The notes beneath the pieces are model-generated. The model saw only the letters and a program-made list of their open reading frames with translations. It did not search any database and was not told where the DNA came from. From Rhodobiaceae bacterium (lineage in GTDB: Bacteria; Pseudomonadota; Alphaproteobacteria; Parvibaculales; Parvibaculaceae), in contig CP030277.1 of assembly GCA_003330885.1 (NCBI GenBank), positions 186,001 through 250,000 on the forward strand: DNA of 64,000 nucleotides, given 5' to 3'. Position numbers and translations under genes: made by a program. The first letter of the stretch is position 1; every line of letters begins with the position of its first letter. Below, one piece after another: positions 55,274 through 64,000 of the stretch.

Positions 55274-55884
55274 CACCGGAACGAGCCCGCACGAACTGGC
55301 TTGTGGTCATGTCCAAGGCTCCGCGTATGGGGAATGTGAAGACACGCCTTGCAAGAGACATCGGCGCGACGGAAGCACTGCGTTTTTACAAAACCAACAC
55401 GAACGGGCTGCTCAGAAACGTTGGTGACGACCCGCGCTGGACAACTGTCATCGCTGCAGCCCCGGACGTTGCGGCACCAGAGAGTGGCTTCTGGCCGGAC
55501 GAGATGCCCCGTGTGCCCCAAGGTTCGGGCGATCTCGGCGCGCGGATGGACCGGGTGATGCAGATGATGCCGCCGGGCCCTGTCGTGCTCATTGGCTGTG
55601 ATATTCCAAACGTCACCGACACCCGCATTGCGTCGGCCTTCAAAGCGCTCGGAAATCATGACGCCGTCTTTGGACCGGCAGAAGATGGCGGCTATTGGCT
55701 GGTGGGCCTCAAGCGCTTCCCGCGTGTGCCCTCCATCTTTGCCAATGTGCGCTGGTCAACGGAACATGCCCTTGCTGATACACGCGCGAACCTGAAAGGA
55801 GCTCGCGTAGCACTCCTTGATACACTGCCCGATATTGATACCGGCACAGATTATGACCGTTGGAAGCAATCCCATGGACGCTGA
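55270..55884 (+). CDS. TIGR04282-type (DUF2064) glycosyltransferase
   Basis: A 204-aa protein with a nucleotidyl-transferase-like fold: LVVMSKAPRMGNVKTRLAR at the start, VLIGCDIPNVTD and AVFGPAEDGGYWLVGLKR in the core. This is the DUF2064 pattern, nearly always next to a TIGR04283 glycosyltransferase, as here. It may supply an activated sugar or share the reaction. It overlaps the following methyltransferase gene by 11 bases. Confidence 0.9.
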   Translation: MTPERARTNWLVVMSKAPRMGNVKTRLARDIGATEALRFYKTNTNGLLRNVGDDPRWTTVIAAAPDVAAPESGFWPDEMPRVPQGSGDLGARMDRVMQMMPPGPVVLIGCDIPNVTDTRIASAFKALGNHDAVFGPAEDGGYWLVGLKRFPRVPSIFANVRWSTEHALADTRANLKGARVALLDTLPDIDTGTDYDRWKQSHGR

Positions 55885-56629
55885 TCCGTTTCGTGTCTTT
55901 CTGGAAATGCACTTGAAGCTCACCCGCAATGCACCGGGCAGTGATGTGATGACCCGTGCCATGTTCGAAAGCCTCGAGGGTCTGCCGCAAGAACCGGAAA
56001 TGCTCTTCATGGGCTGCGGTCAGGGCAATGATGTGATGGAACTGCTGCGCTGTTCCAAGGGCCGCGCGACAGCGGTCGATATGATGAAGCCCTTTTTGGC
56101 GAAACTGGAAGCCAAGGCGGAAGAGGCAGGCATTTCCGGCGAGCGGCTGCGCACCGTCTGTTCTGACTTTGCAGCGCTCGACCTGCCCGAGGGAATTTTC
56201 GACATCATTTGGTCGGAAGGCGCCATCTACACACTGGGCTTTGAAGAGGGATTGAAGGCTTGGGGCAAATACCTCAAGCCCGGCAGCCTGGCTGTTATCT
56301 CAGAAGCAACCTGGCTGACGGAAACCCCCAGTGCGGAAGCAAAGCTCTTTTGGGAGAAGGCTTACCCGATCATGGGCACGCGCGCGGAGAATGCCGAGCG
56401 GGCGCAACGTGCCGGGTTTGAGCTTCTTGAGACACGGGTACTGCCAGAAGAAGATTGGTGGACGGAATATTATCAGCCCCTCATTCCGCAGATCGCTGCG
56501 GCCCGCGAAACGTTTGCGGGTGATGCTGGTGTCCAGGCCATGCTCGACGAAGAAGAAACCGAAATCCGCCTCTATGAGCGTCATGCATCTGACTATGGGT
56601 ATGTGTTTTATGTTTTGAAACATAGCTGA
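55874..56629 (+). CDS. Class I SAM-dependent methyltransferase
   Basis: The 251-aa product has motif I as EMLFMGCGQGNDVMELL, an acidic AVDMMKPFL after it, and IIWSEGAIYTLGFEEGLKAWGKYLKPG, typical of class I methyltransferases. I use ATG 55874 (MDADPFRVFLEMH); the open frame starts at 55817, but that would overlap the DUF2064 gene more. It forms a run with the two glycosyltransferases. The substrate is unknown. Confidence 0.82.
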   Translation: MDADPFRVFLEMHLKLTRNAPGSDVMTRAMFESLEGLPQEPEMLFMGCGQGNDVMELLRCSKGRATAVDMMKPFLAKLEAKAEEAGISGERLRTVCSDFAALDLPEGIFDIIWSEGAIYTLGFEEGLKAWGKYLKPGSLAVISEATWLTETPSAEAKLFWEKAYPIMGTRAENAERAQRAGFELLETRVLPEEDWWTEYYQPLIPQIAAARETFAGDAGVQAMLDEEETEIRLYERHASDYGYVFYVLKHS

Positions 56630-56674
56630 TCGATACCCATATTAGTTTTAGTGGATGAAATCAGGACTGATTGT

Positions 56675-56941
56675 ATGGAGCAGCAATACGACGCCACATG
56701 TTTTGGGTTCGCACTGATGTTTGTTGTGTTCAGTTACGCAGTTTTCATCAATTCATTGGTGGTGTTTCGACGTGACAACACGCGAGAAGGCTTTTGGAAG
56801 TATATTGAGACAAGCGATACTCGTGATCGAAAATCAAGCTTGCTGTCACCCATAGGTAGGAACATCTTGGAGCAATACAGACATAAGCTACCGATCACAT
56901 GCGGCGTTCTGTTTTTTGTAGTCTGTCAGCTCTTTCACTAA
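56675..56941 (+). CDS. Hypothetical small two-span membrane protein
   Basis: An 88-aa protein with hydrophobic stretches at about residues 8-30 and 70-86 and a charged middle (RRDNTREGFWKYIETSD). The start is ATG 56675 with AGGA upstream; GTG 56651 is an earlier option. The DNA is clearly richer in A and T than its neighbours, which may mean recent arrival. I do not recognise a family. The stop overlaps the stop of the next, convergent gene. Confidence 0.5.
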   Translation: MEQQYDATCFGFALMFVVFSYAVFINSLVVFRRDNTREGFWKYIETSDTRDRKSSLLSPIGRNILEQYRHKLPITCGVLFFVVCQLFH

Positions 56942-57153
56942 CATCCCTCAACCATCGCCTTGATCTTCACAGCCTTCTCGAAATGATCGAGCTGGTGTGT
57001 TTCGATCCACCAGGTTGCCGCTTCCATCAGCAGTTCAGGGTCATCATTCTTATTGGCGAAGAAGGCATAGAAGGAAAGGCCAACGTCAGGGCCCTTGGCC
57101 GCGATCTTCTTGTCGCAAACCTCAATGATCTTTTTTCTCAATCTCTCGCGCAT
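56938..57153 (-). CDS. Small conserved-looking hypothetical protein
   Basis: A 71-aa soluble, mixed-charge protein: MRERLRKKIIEVCDKKIAAK, then GLSFYAFFANKNDDPELLM and WWIETHQLDHFEKAV. It reads like an alphaproteobacterial helical protein I have no function for. The frame extends to 57210, but that part covers the repeat, so ATG 57153 is more likely. It lies downstream of moaB on the same strand, separated by the repeat. Confidence 0.65.
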   Translation of the reverse strand: MRERLRKKIIEVCDKKIAAKGPDVGLSFYAFFANKNDDPELLMEAATWWIETHQLDHFEKAVKIKAMVEGC

Positions 57154-57179
57154 GAAGGCTTTCCTGATAATCCCAAGAC

Positions 57180-57259
57180 TGTCACTCTCGGACTTGATCC
57201 GAGGGTCCATGTAGCCCGTCCACTCTCACTGGATGCTCGGGTCAAGCCCGAGCATGACA
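57180..57259. repeat. Alphaproteobacterial inverted-repeat pair
   Basis: Two copies of one 30-bp unit face each other. One holds CTCGGACTTGATCCGAG (57187-57203), the other ATGCTCGGGTCAAGCCCGAGC (from 57233). The ends pair as TGTCA/TGACA and GGTCCA/TGGA. This is the widespread intergenic palindrome type of alphaproteobacteria, located 18 bases after the moaB stop. Confidence 0.82.
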
Positions 57260-57277
57260 TTTGGGAGGAGGAAGCAA

Positions 57278-57817
57278 CTACTTCCGCTTGTGCTCTTCAA
57301 GGCGTGGCATGATCTCCACGAAATTGCAGGGCCGGTAGCGGATGTCCAATTGGAACTTGAGGATCTCATCCCAGCCGTCTTTCACAGCACCCGTTGAGCC
57401 GGGCAGGGCAAAGAGATAGGTACCGCCTGCAACACCTGCGGTCGCGCGTGACTGGATGGTGGACGTGCCGATCTTTTGAAAACTCACCTGATGGAAGAGA
57501 GCAGCAAAGCCTTCAATCTCTTTTTCATAGACTGAATGAAACGCTTCAGGTGTCACGTCGCGGCCGGTGAGCCCGGTGCCACCGGTTGAGATCACCACAT
57601 CAATTTCCTTGTCGGCAATCCATTCCGCAAGCTTGCCGGTGATGGTTGTCACATCATCTTTCACGATCACCCGGTCGGCGAGTGTGTGGCCTGCTTCTTC
57701 CACGCGAGCAACCAGCGTGTCGCCGGACGTGTCGTCATCTAGTCCACGCGTGTCGGAGACTGTCATCACCGCAATGCGGACGGGAACAAACTCACGTGAT
57801 TCATCAATGCCGGGCAT
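57278..57817 (-). CDS. moaB: Molybdenum cofactor biosynthesis protein B
   Basis: MoaB/MogA proteins bind molybdopterin and take part in its adenylation before metal insertion. The signature STGGTGLTGRDVTPEAF is clear near residue 80, and TYLFALPGSTGAVKDGWDEIL is at the end. The 179-aa length is normal. The cofactor would serve the oxidoreductase at 13501. It lies downstream of the lytic transglycosylase gene on the same strand. Confidence 0.94.
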   Translation of the reverse strand: MPGIDESREFVPVRIAVMTVSDTRGLDDDTSGDTLVARVEEAGHTLADRVIVKDDVTTITGKLAEWIADKEIDVVISTGGTGLTGRDVTPEAFHSVYEKEIEGFAALFHQVSFQKIGTSTIQSRATAGVAGGTYLFALPGSTGAVKDGWDEILKFQLDIRYRPCNFVEIMPRLEEHKRK

Positions 57818-57926
57818 GGGGGCTCCTGTTCTTCTTTTGCATGATTATCGGACGCAGAACGCCGCACACATTTGGTGTGAAGACTTGGGGATTGTTGCGC
57901 GAATGTCCAGTAAGGAAAGCGGTGTA

Positions 57927-59732
57927 TTATTGTCGCTGTGCCAGAGAGTTGCCACGTTCCAGCGATTGATAGACCGGCCAGTCGCCCGCTGCTGCAACAC
58001 CAAGGGATGGTGTTTCCTGACCCAACCGATCCCGATAGATCCAGAAATTGGTAAGCACCCGTTCGATATAGCCACGGGTTTCAGGCGCGGGAATGCTCTC
58101 TATGAAGAGAAGCGGATCATTGCGATAGTCCGTATTGCGGAGCCACCGGCTGAGATTTCCAGGGCCCCCATTATAGGCAACCATCAGCTGATAGAGATTG
58201 CCATAGGGTTCGCCGCTCCCCATCAGCTCTTCGATATATTGCTGGCCGAGCTTCATGTTGAAGGCAGGATCAAAGAGACGGTCCCGGCCCTGCGCGCCGG
58301 TGCGGCGGAGCGACCGGTCGCGGGTGATATGGCTGGCAGTTGCCGGCATGATCTGCATGAGGCCGCGCGCGCCTGCACGAGAGCGGGCCAAAGGCTTGAA
58401 CTTGCTCTCCTGACGCATGAAGGCAAAGACCAATGCCCGGTCAACCCGGAACCCGTCTTGCGGTGTGTAGTCCGGCACAGGGAAGAGCCCCGCATTCATT
58501 ACATAGCGTTCCGGGCCGAAGCTGGAAGGCACATAGGCCGCGTTTGCGACCTGCATCTGTGTTGCAGGCAGGTCGAGGCGTTCGGCAAGGGCAATCAGCG
58601 CATGATCAAGCGATGCATCAATGCGTCCGTGGCCACGGGTGAGTTCGCCTTCCGCCAGATCGCGGCGTCCGATTTCGGTGAGTGCTACAGCGCGCGCCAC
58701 CGTGTCGTTGGCAAGCAGCAGGCTGAGCCCCGCCTGATCGAGCGGTGGCTGGACCCATTGGAAGTCTATGTCCCGGCCCAACTGTTCAGCAGCGAGCATG
58801 CCGTAGAAGGTTGCGCCTGTGTCTGCAGCGAGTTCCAGCATCGGTGCCGCATGGTCGGGCCTGCGATCAGCGATGTAAGCACGTGCGGCCCAGAAGCCAC
58901 CGGCAGCCCGCGTCCAGTCGCTCGCATTGGGTGCAGCGGCGAGATAGGCGAAATGTTCTGCAGCAAGCGCAAACTTGCCAAGCCGCCAGGCAGAAAGTCC
59001 AGCGGTCCAATCGGCGAGTGGCACGCCGTCGCGGCTGCGTCGCGCTGCACGATCAGCCTCTTCAAGCGCCCGGTCGTCGCGATGTTCAATGTAATAGGAG
59101 ACAGCAATCCGCGACAGCAGCGTGTCGAACTCGACCGCCTTCAAGCCTCGGCGAATAGAAGATTGCGAAATATGATTGAGCGCCTGGGTCGGCCGTTCGC
59201 GACGCAAGAGCGAGCGCACCTTGCGCGCCGCATTCCGGAAGTTGCGCGAGAAATCCCGGCGCGGACCCTCAGCAACCGCGTATTGCTGGTGGGAAACCTG
59301 ACGGTAGGAGCGCGGCAGCGGTCGGCGCGGGGCTGCGACACCTGAAGGTTTCCGGCGTAACGCCAGCTTGTGAATTTTCGCCGCTTCCGGGTGGTCTGCA
59401 TAATTGGCGAGCCAATCGCGCAGTTCGTTATAGCGGGAGCGATAAGCGGTGGGGTGCATGTAGCGCTGAAAAAGCACATGGCCCATCAAAACGTCGTTCT
59501 CAAGCTGACCGATGAGCCGGTCTGCCGCGCGCCAGTCGCCCCGGGTTTGGACCGAGAAAATCCGCGTATAGCGGTCCCGGTCGCCCTGGCTCAGATAGGA
59601 AATTGTGTTGGGGGCAGTCTGATAATCGACCAGATCAGCCGCATGGACCGGCGCATAGCCAAAAGCCATGCCTGCCAAAAGTCCGGCAACGCAGAAATTC
59701 CTGAAAGATTTCAACTGTTTACGCACACTCAT
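57927..59732 (-). CDS. Soluble lytic murein transglycosylase (Slt-like)
   Basis: A 601-aa exported enzyme that cuts peptidoglycan between MurNAc and GlcNAc. After a signal peptide (to about residue 32, ending in HAAD), a long helical superhelix domain (about 60-420) precedes the SLT domain. The catalytic Glu is in FMRQESKFKPLARS; ARGLMQIMPATA and LMVAYNGGPGNLSRWL are conserved. Length fits the family. It is divergent from no gene; the uracil-DNA glycosylase gene lies upstream on the same strand. Confidence 0.93.
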   Translation of the reverse strand: MSVRKQLKSFRNFCVAGLLAGMAFGYAPVHAADLVDYQTAPNTISYLSQGDRDRYTRIFSVQTRGDWRAADRLIGQLENDVLMGHVLFQRYMHPTAYRSRYNELRDWLANYADHPEAAKIHKLALRRKPSGVAAPRRPLPRSYRQVSHQQYAVAEGPRRDFSRNFRNAARKVRSLLRRERPTQALNHISQSSIRRGLKAVEFDTLLSRIAVSYYIEHRDDRALEEADRAARRSRDGVPLADWTAGLSAWRLGKFALAAEHFAYLAAAPNASDWTRAAGGFWAARAYIADRRPDHAAPMLELAADTGATFYGMLAAEQLGRDIDFQWVQPPLDQAGLSLLLANDTVARAVALTEIGRRDLAEGELTRGHGRIDASLDHALIALAERLDLPATQMQVANAAYVPSSFGPERYVMNAGLFPVPDYTPQDGFRVDRALVFAFMRQESKFKPLARSRAGARGLMQIMPATASHITRDRSLRRTGAQGRDRLFDPAFNMKLGQQYIEELMGSGEPYGNLYQLMVAYNGGPGNLSRWLRNTDYRNDPLLFIESIPAPETRGYIERVLTNFWIYRDRLGQETPSLGVAAAGDWPVYQSLERGNSLAQRQ

Positions 59733-59829
59733 CCCCCAACCAACGAGGATATTCTACACAGCTAATGCCTGCCAACAAGTTGCAGGCGTTGGATTCAGGG
59801 AACTTAATTTCCGCTCTGGTTAATGGAGG

Positions 59830-60675
59830 TTACCCACTCTCAACCTTGGTTTTAAAGTCCAGAAGGTCCCGCCAGGCCAAACGCTTCTGGGCGGGTTGTC
59901 GCAGCAGGTAGGCCGGGTGGAAAATGGGCAGCGCTGGGATAGTGAGATCCCCCGCCGTGACTGAGCCCCATTTGCCGCGCAATTTCATAATGCCCGACGT
60001 GGTGCCGAGCATCTGTTTGGCCGAGACACCCCCAACCAGCATCAGATGTTTTGGAGCCACCAGCTCAATGTGTTTCTCAATAAAGGGTGCACACATGGCC
60101 TGTTCAACCGGTGTGGGCTGGCGGTTTCCAGGTGGTCGCCAGGGTAGAACATTGGTGATGTAGACATGTCCGCGATCAAGACCGATGGCAGCAAGCATTC
60201 TGTCCAGTAATTGGCCAGACCGCCCGACAAAGGGCAGGCCTTGAATGTCCTCATCCCGCCCAGGCGCTTCTCCCACCAGCATAATGTCTGCTTCGGGATT
60301 ACCATCAGCAAAGACCAGGTTCTTGGCCGTATGCTTCAACGGGCAGGCATCGAATTTTTCCAATGCAGCGCGGAGCTCCTCAAGCGAGCTACAGGACGCG
60401 GCAATTGCTTTGGCTTCGCCTGCTTGTTCGACGGTGTCGAGGGGAATCGCTGCAGGAGACGACGTGGCTTGCGACGCAGATGAGGAAGATGAGGAGAAAG
60501 TCGGGCGTTCGCCTGGCAGGGTTCTTGGACCTGTTGAGGCAGGGGCATCATTTGCTGGCTGAGCTGCCCGAGCATTGAGCGCATAGCGGTCAACAGGCTC
60601 ATCCGAGAGCCCGTCGCTCACGCCCGCTTCGACATAGAAGCGGAGCAGTGCGGCCGCTTCAAAAGCGGTCATATC
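59830..60675 (-). CDS. Family 4-type uracil-DNA glycosylase
   Basis: The enzyme removes uracil from DNA. Motif A is [20 protein letters not shown] and the C-terminal motif is [17 protein letters not shown], both typical of family 4 enzymes. The region of the iron-sulfur Cys shows only two Cys: FDACPLKH and [14 protein letters not shown] replaces the usual CRPP. The N-terminal third is Ala/Ser-rich linker. I start at ATG 60675 (281 aa, [17 protein letters not shown]), though the frame reaches 60774. Confidence 0.87.
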   Translation of the reverse strand, partial: DMTAFEAAALLRFYVEAGVSDGLSDEPVDRYALNARAAQPANDAPASTGPRTLPGERPTFSSSSSSASQATSSPAAIPLDTVEQAGEAKAIAASCSSLEELRAALEKFDACPLKHTAKNLVFADGNPEADIMLVGEAPGRDEDIQGLPFVGRSGQLLDRMLAAIGLDRGHVYITNVLPWRPPGNRQPTPVEQAMCAPFIEKHIELVAPKHLMLVGGVSAKQMLGTTSGIMKLRGKWGSVTAGDLTIPALPIFHPAYLLRQPAQKRLAWRDLLDFKTKVESG

Positions 60676-60884
60676 CTCAAGAGCGTTCACAATCGCAGGC
60701 TTTGTCTCTGTTTTTTCGCAAAATCGGCACTTCCCCTGCGGCAGGTGCGACCTTTGAGGCATTGAACGCCCCACCGATCCCTCTAGACTCAGGATGTGGT
60801 CGCATTTTGCCCCCCTTACGCTCCCGCGTCACGCGATTCCGGAGGTCGTCCGGCTGGTGCCCAACGGGCACCCCGTCACATCGG

Positions 60885-60913
60885 TTGACCTCTCATCGTC
60901 AAAACACCATAAG
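60885..60913 (+). promoter_or_regulatory. Possible promoter of the ETF-QO gene
   Basis: TTGACC (60885-60890) and CATAAG (60908-60913) are 17 bases apart in the 352-base gap before ETF-QO. A GGTGCCC-AAC-GGGCACC hairpin (60856-60872) lies just upstream. I see no gene in the rest of the gap. Confidence 0.45.
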
Positions 60914-61027
60914 AGGGGCCAAATTTCAGTGCCCAATCAGGTTGTCTCAGGATGAAGCTGAAGACCTAGGGCCAAATAGTCTGTCGCGGATCTTAAAGGC
61001 CATCCCGCGTCGGATGAGGAGAGAGAC

Positions 61028-62707
61028 ATGAGCGAAGATACCGGAGCGCTGGCTGAGCGCGAATATATGGAATATGACGTCGTCATTGTTGGCGGCGGTC
61101 CTGCAGGTCTTTCTGCAGCTATCCGGCTTCGGCAACTCGCTGTGGAAGAGGATTTTGATCTCTCTGTCTGTGTGATTGAAAAGGGCTCCGAAATCGGAGC
61201 GCATATTCTCTCAGGGGCTGTCATTGACCCGATTGCACTGAATGAGCTTCTGCCTGACTGGAAAGACCGGGACGCCCCTCTCAAAACCGAAGTTGAGAAG
61301 GATCACTTCCTCTTCCTCGGGCCTTCAGGCGGCATCCGCCTTCCAAATTTCATCATGCCACCGCTGATGAGCAATCATGGCAACTATATTGGCAGCCTGG
61401 GCAATGTGTGCCGCTGGCTCGCGGGCATTGCTGAAGAGATGGGTGTGGAAATCTATCCAGGCTTTGCAGGCGCAGAAGTTCTCTACAATGAAGACGGCTC
61501 TGTGCGCGGTGTTGCTACCGGTGACATGGGCGTCGGCAAAGAGGGCGACCAGAAAGACACCTACATGCGCGGCATGGAACTGCGCGGGAAATACACGCTC
61601 TTTGGTGAAGGTGTCCGAGGCTCTCTTTCCAAGGAACTGATCCGCAAATTCAATCTGGATGAAGGGCGTGAGCCCCAGAAGTTCGGCATCGGCATTAAAG
61701 AGCTGTGGGAAGTCGACCCCAAGAAACACAAAAAGGGTCTGATCCAGCACTCCTTCGGTTGGCCGTTGAAAGCCAACACCGGCGGCGGGTCGTTCCTTTA
61801 TCACTTTGACGACAATCTTGTGTCTGTCGGCTTTGTGGTCCACCTGAATTACAAGAACCCGCACTTGTCACCCTTTGAGGAGTTTCAGCGGTTCAAAACC
61901 CACCCGTCTATTCGTGAAACATTTGAAGGCGGCAAGCGCATTTCCTACGGCGCCCGCGCGATTACGGAAGGTGGCTTCCAGTCCGTTCCGAAACTCACCT
62001 TCCCTGGTGGGGCCCTGATCGGTTGCTCTGCAGGCTTTGTAAATGTGCCGCGTATCAAAGGCAGCCACAACGCCATGGCAACGGGCATGATGGCGGCGAA
62101 TGCAGCCTTCGAAGCAGTGAAAGATGGCCGTCAGTCAGACGTATTGAGTGCGTATGACGAAGCCTATGTCGGAAGTCATGTCGAGAAAGATCTGAAACGG
62201 GTTCGCAATGTGAAGCCGCTCTGGTCCAAGCTGGGCACAATCTTCGGTGTCGGCCTTGGTGGCATCGACATGTGGATGAACCAGCTAGGCATTGGCCTGC
62301 CATTCACGCTGAAGCATGGCAAGCCAGATCATGCGGCCACCGAGCCAGCTGATAAACACAAACCAATCGATTATCCGAAGCCGGACGGGAAGATTTCCTT
62401 CGACCGTCTCTCGTCGGTCTTCCTGTCGGCAACAAACCACGAAGAAGACCAGCCGGTCCATCTTCGCCTGACAGATGACACGGTGCCGATTGCGCACAAT
62501 CTGCCGGTCTTCGATGAGCCTGCTCAGCGCTACTGCCCGGCTGGGGTCTATGAAGTCATGCGGGAAGACGATGGATCTGATCCGCGTTTTGTCATCAATG
62601 CGCAAAACTGCGTGCACTGTAAAACATGTGACATCAAGGACCCGACCCAGAACATTAACTGGACCGTGCCTGAAGGCGGTGGCGGGCCCAATTACCCGAA
62701 CATGTGA
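61028..62707 (+). CDS. Electron transfer flavoprotein-ubiquinone oxidoreductase
   Basis: ETF-QO passes electrons from fatty-acid and amino-acid dehydrogenases, via ETF, to ubiquinone. The FAD site is YDVVIVGGGPAGLSAAIRL; the ubiquinone/FAD domain includes GCSAGFVNVPRIKGSHNAM. The 4Fe-4S ligands are in YCPAGVYEV and NCVHCKTCDIKDP at the C terminus. The 559-aa length is normal; GAGGAGAGAGAC precedes the ATG. ETF itself is not in the window. A terminator follows. Confidence 0.97.
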   Translation: MSEDTGALAEREYMEYDVVIVGGGPAGLSAAIRLRQLAVEEDFDLSVCVIEKGSEIGAHILSGAVIDPIALNELLPDWKDRDAPLKTEVEKDHFLFLGPSGGIRLPNFIMPPLMSNHGNYIGSLGNVCRWLAGIAEEMGVEIYPGFAGAEVLYNEDGSVRGVATGDMGVGKEGDQKDTYMRGMELRGKYTLFGEGVRGSLSKELIRKFNLDEGREPQKFGIGIKELWEVDPKKHKKGLIQHSFGWPLKANTGGGSFLYHFDDNLVSVGFVVHLNYKNPHLSPFEEFQRFKTHPSIRETFEGGKRISYGARAITEGGFQSVPKLTFPGGALIGCSAGFVNVPRIKGSHNAMATGMMAANAAFEAVKDGRQSDVLSAYDEAYVGSHVEKDLKRVRNVKPLWSKLGTIFGVGLGGIDMWMNQLGIGLPFTLKHGKPDHAATEPADKHKPIDYPKPDGKISFDRLSSVFLSATNHEEDQPVHLRLTDDTVPIAHNLPVFDEPAQRYCPAGVYEVMREDDGSDPRFVINAQNCVHCKTCDIKDPTQNINWTVPEGGGGPNYPNM

Positions 62708-62782
62708 TCGGGGACGGCCGATTTTGAGGCGATTTATCGCCTTATCAACGGTCTTTAGAAGGCAAAGGCAAAGAAATTGAGG

Positions 62783-62817
62783 TAGGGTCGACCCCTTAAA
62801 CGGTCGGCCCTATTTTT
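62783..62817 (+). terminator. Rho-independent terminator after ETF-QO
   Basis: TAGGGTCGACC pairs with GGTCGGCCCTA (one G-T wobble), followed by five T. It lies 76 bases after the ETF-QO stop. Confidence 0.82.
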
Positions 62818-62854
62818 CTGAGTCGGCGAGATCAGTGAAGGGTAGAGGCCTTAA

Positions 62855-64000
62855 GTGGGATTGCGGTTACTGACACGTGGTCTGGGGATTGTTGCGATAG
62901 CGGCAATGCTGGGCGCCTGTGCGGGGTCTGGTTTCGGATTGAGCCAGAGAAACCCGGATTCCTTATATGGAAATTATCTGGCAGCGCGTCACGCGGGCAC
63001 CGTCCGCGATATGGATGCAGCAGCGCGATACTACGCTCAGGCACTGTCTGAGGATCCCGGCAACCCGGTGATCGTTGAGCGCGCTTTTCTTTTGTCGGTG
63101 ACAGCAGGGAATGTTTCAGAAGGCCTCAATCTATCATCAGAGATCATTGAGCGTGACTCTGACAATCGGACCGCACGTCTGGTGCGCGCACTTTCCGCCC
63201 TCAAAGCAACTGACTATGACCGCGCCATTAGCGAAATAGATGCGGCGGCACCTGGACCCTTCACAGCCCTTGTCGGAACACTTGCCAAGGCCTGGGCGAT
63301 GGCAGGCAAACAAGAGGCGGAACAGGCATATGCAGCGCTGGACTCATTTCAAGATAGACCAGCGTTTGACCTTTTTCGGATCTTACATGGTGCACTAATT
63401 GCAGATTACCTAGGCGATGTGGCGCGGGCCCGAACCGGTTACGTTGCTGCGCAGGGGGCAAGCGGTGGGGCAAGTCTGCGGATCATCCAGGCTTATGGCC
63501 GGTTTCTAGAAAGACAAGATGACACCGAGCTTGCCCGCGAGGTGTTCAATAATTATGGCCGCTTGGCGCCAGACCATCCGATTGTCACAAATGCCTTGGC
63601 ACGATTGGAGTCAGGTGTGGCCCCAGCGCCTCTGGTTAAAACACCAGCGGAGGGATTGGCAGAAGCTCTCTACGGGTTGGCGTCCGCACTGGCACAGGAA
63701 AGCGGGATTGATATTTCAATTCTGTACACGCAGCTATCGCTTTACCTGCGACCGGATTTTGATGTCGCACGCACTCTGCTCGCAGACCTCTATGAGCGCG
63801 GCGACCGCCTGGAAGACGCGATTGCCGCTTATGGTGGAATCGCACGCACATCTCCACTCTATCAAAACGCTCAGATTCAGATAGCTGTCGATATGGACCG
63901 TCTGGATAGGTCGAAAGAGGCTATTGCACGGCTCCGCACGCTTATTCGTCAGTATCCCGATGCGGTTGAGCCGCTGACGGCGCTCGGCGACATTCTGCGC
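62855..64000 (+). CDS. TPR-repeat lipoprotein (cut by window end)
   Basis: An open frame starts at GTG 62855-62857, with GTAGAGG upstream, and runs for 382 codons to the last base without a stop. The first 20 residues are a lipoprotein signal ending in the lipobox MLGAC. The mature part shows repeated helical pairs (NYLAARHAGTVRDMDAAARYYAQAL and VARTLLADLYERGDRLEDAIAAY are TPR-like). Such proteins act as outer-membrane-linked scaffolds. The C-terminal end is missing, so function stays open. Confidence 0.85.
   Translation, partial: MGLRLLTRGLGIVAIAAMLGACAGSGFGLSQRNPDSLYGNYLAARHAGTVRDMDAAARYYAQALSEDPGNPVIVERAFLLSVTAGNVSEGLNLSSEIIERDSDNRTARLVRALSALKATDYDRAISEIDAAAPGPFTALVGTLAKAWAMAGKQEAEQAYAALDSFQDRPAFDLFRILHGALIADYLGDVARARTGYVAAQGASGGASLRIIQAYGRFLERQDDTELAREVFNNYGRLAPDHPIVTNALARLESGVAPAPLVKTPAEGLAEALYGLASALAQESGIDISILYTQLSLYLRPDFDVARTLLADLYERGDRLEDAIAAYGGIARTSPLYQNAQIQIAVDMDRLDRSKEAIARLRTLIRQYPDAVEPLTALGDILR

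Noticed and set aside
57567-59345. 592-aa open frame on the plus strand
   Set aside because: It is antisense to moaB and the lytic transglycosylase, both of which have clear domains. Its own translation has no recognisable domain and is rich in Cys, Arg and His, typical of a shadow frame in GC-rich DNA.

Overview
The window looks like chromosomal DNA of an alphaproteobacterium. This rests on gene content and order: a CcrM-type GANTC methyltransferase beside mutY, a DUF721/DciA-like gene, dsbA and smc; a cox operon (ctaC-ctaD-ctaB-small ORF-ctaG-ctaE-DUF983-surf1) running into thrC and an M16 peptidase; an F0 ATP synthase operon with split b/b' genes and no F1 genes; ispH-thrB-rnhA; a plant-type glutamate-cysteine ligase; and a typical alphaproteobacterial inverted repeat at 57180-57259. 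Nothing directly names a genus. A Hyphomicrobiales/Parvibaculum-like organism is an inference. I saw no rRNA, tRNA, insertion sequence, prophage or CRISPR array.

Layout. 1-5.8 kb: a lipid and xenobiotic block with an EtfB-lysine-methyltransferase-like gene, a membrane fatty acid desaturase and its TetR regulator, four copies of one 14-bp palindrome, a possible 38-aa ORF, and a SnoaL-GST-MAPEG operon divergent from a second TetR gene. 5.8-16 kb: ubiA, a SprA-like protein, rsmE, gshA, a small kinase, DUF1801, an alpha/beta hydrolase divergent from a third TetR gene, a membrane protein, a molybdopterin oxidoreductase, tldD and an unknown gene. 16.5-25.7 kb: the terminal oxidase operon, thrC and an M16 peptidase. 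25.7-34.7 kb: GNAT, a large GGDEF/EAL protein, YqgE, a DsbD-N-like protein, peroxiredoxin, ispH-thrB-rnhA and a lipoprotein. 34.7-39.6 kb: a tandem glycine riboswitch and gcvT-gcvH-gcvPA-gcvPB. 39.6-42.1 kb: a fourth TetR gene with strong palindromic operators, a serine hydrolase and a nucleotidyltransferase-like gene. 42.1-44.9 kb: atpI-B-E-F'-F. 45-53.2 kb: smc, dsbA, DUF721, mutY, ccrM and rnhB. 53.2-64 kb: radical SAM protein, two TIGR0428x-type glycosyltransferases, a methyltransferase, two small genes, moaB, a lytic transglycosylase, uracil-DNA glycosylase, ETF-ubiquinone oxidoreductase and a TPR lipoprotein cut by the window end.

The genes fit aerobic respiratory metabolism: quinone synthesis (ubiA), electron entry from ETF (ETF-QO at one end, a putative ETF methyltransferase at the other), cytochrome oxidase and ATP synthase. 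The most distinctive signals are in control regions: repeated TetR operators, a ccrM promoter region with a CtrA-type box and seven GANTC sites, a structured smc leader, the glycine riboswitch, and a three-copy double-hairpin repeat whose stems vary in a compensatory way.
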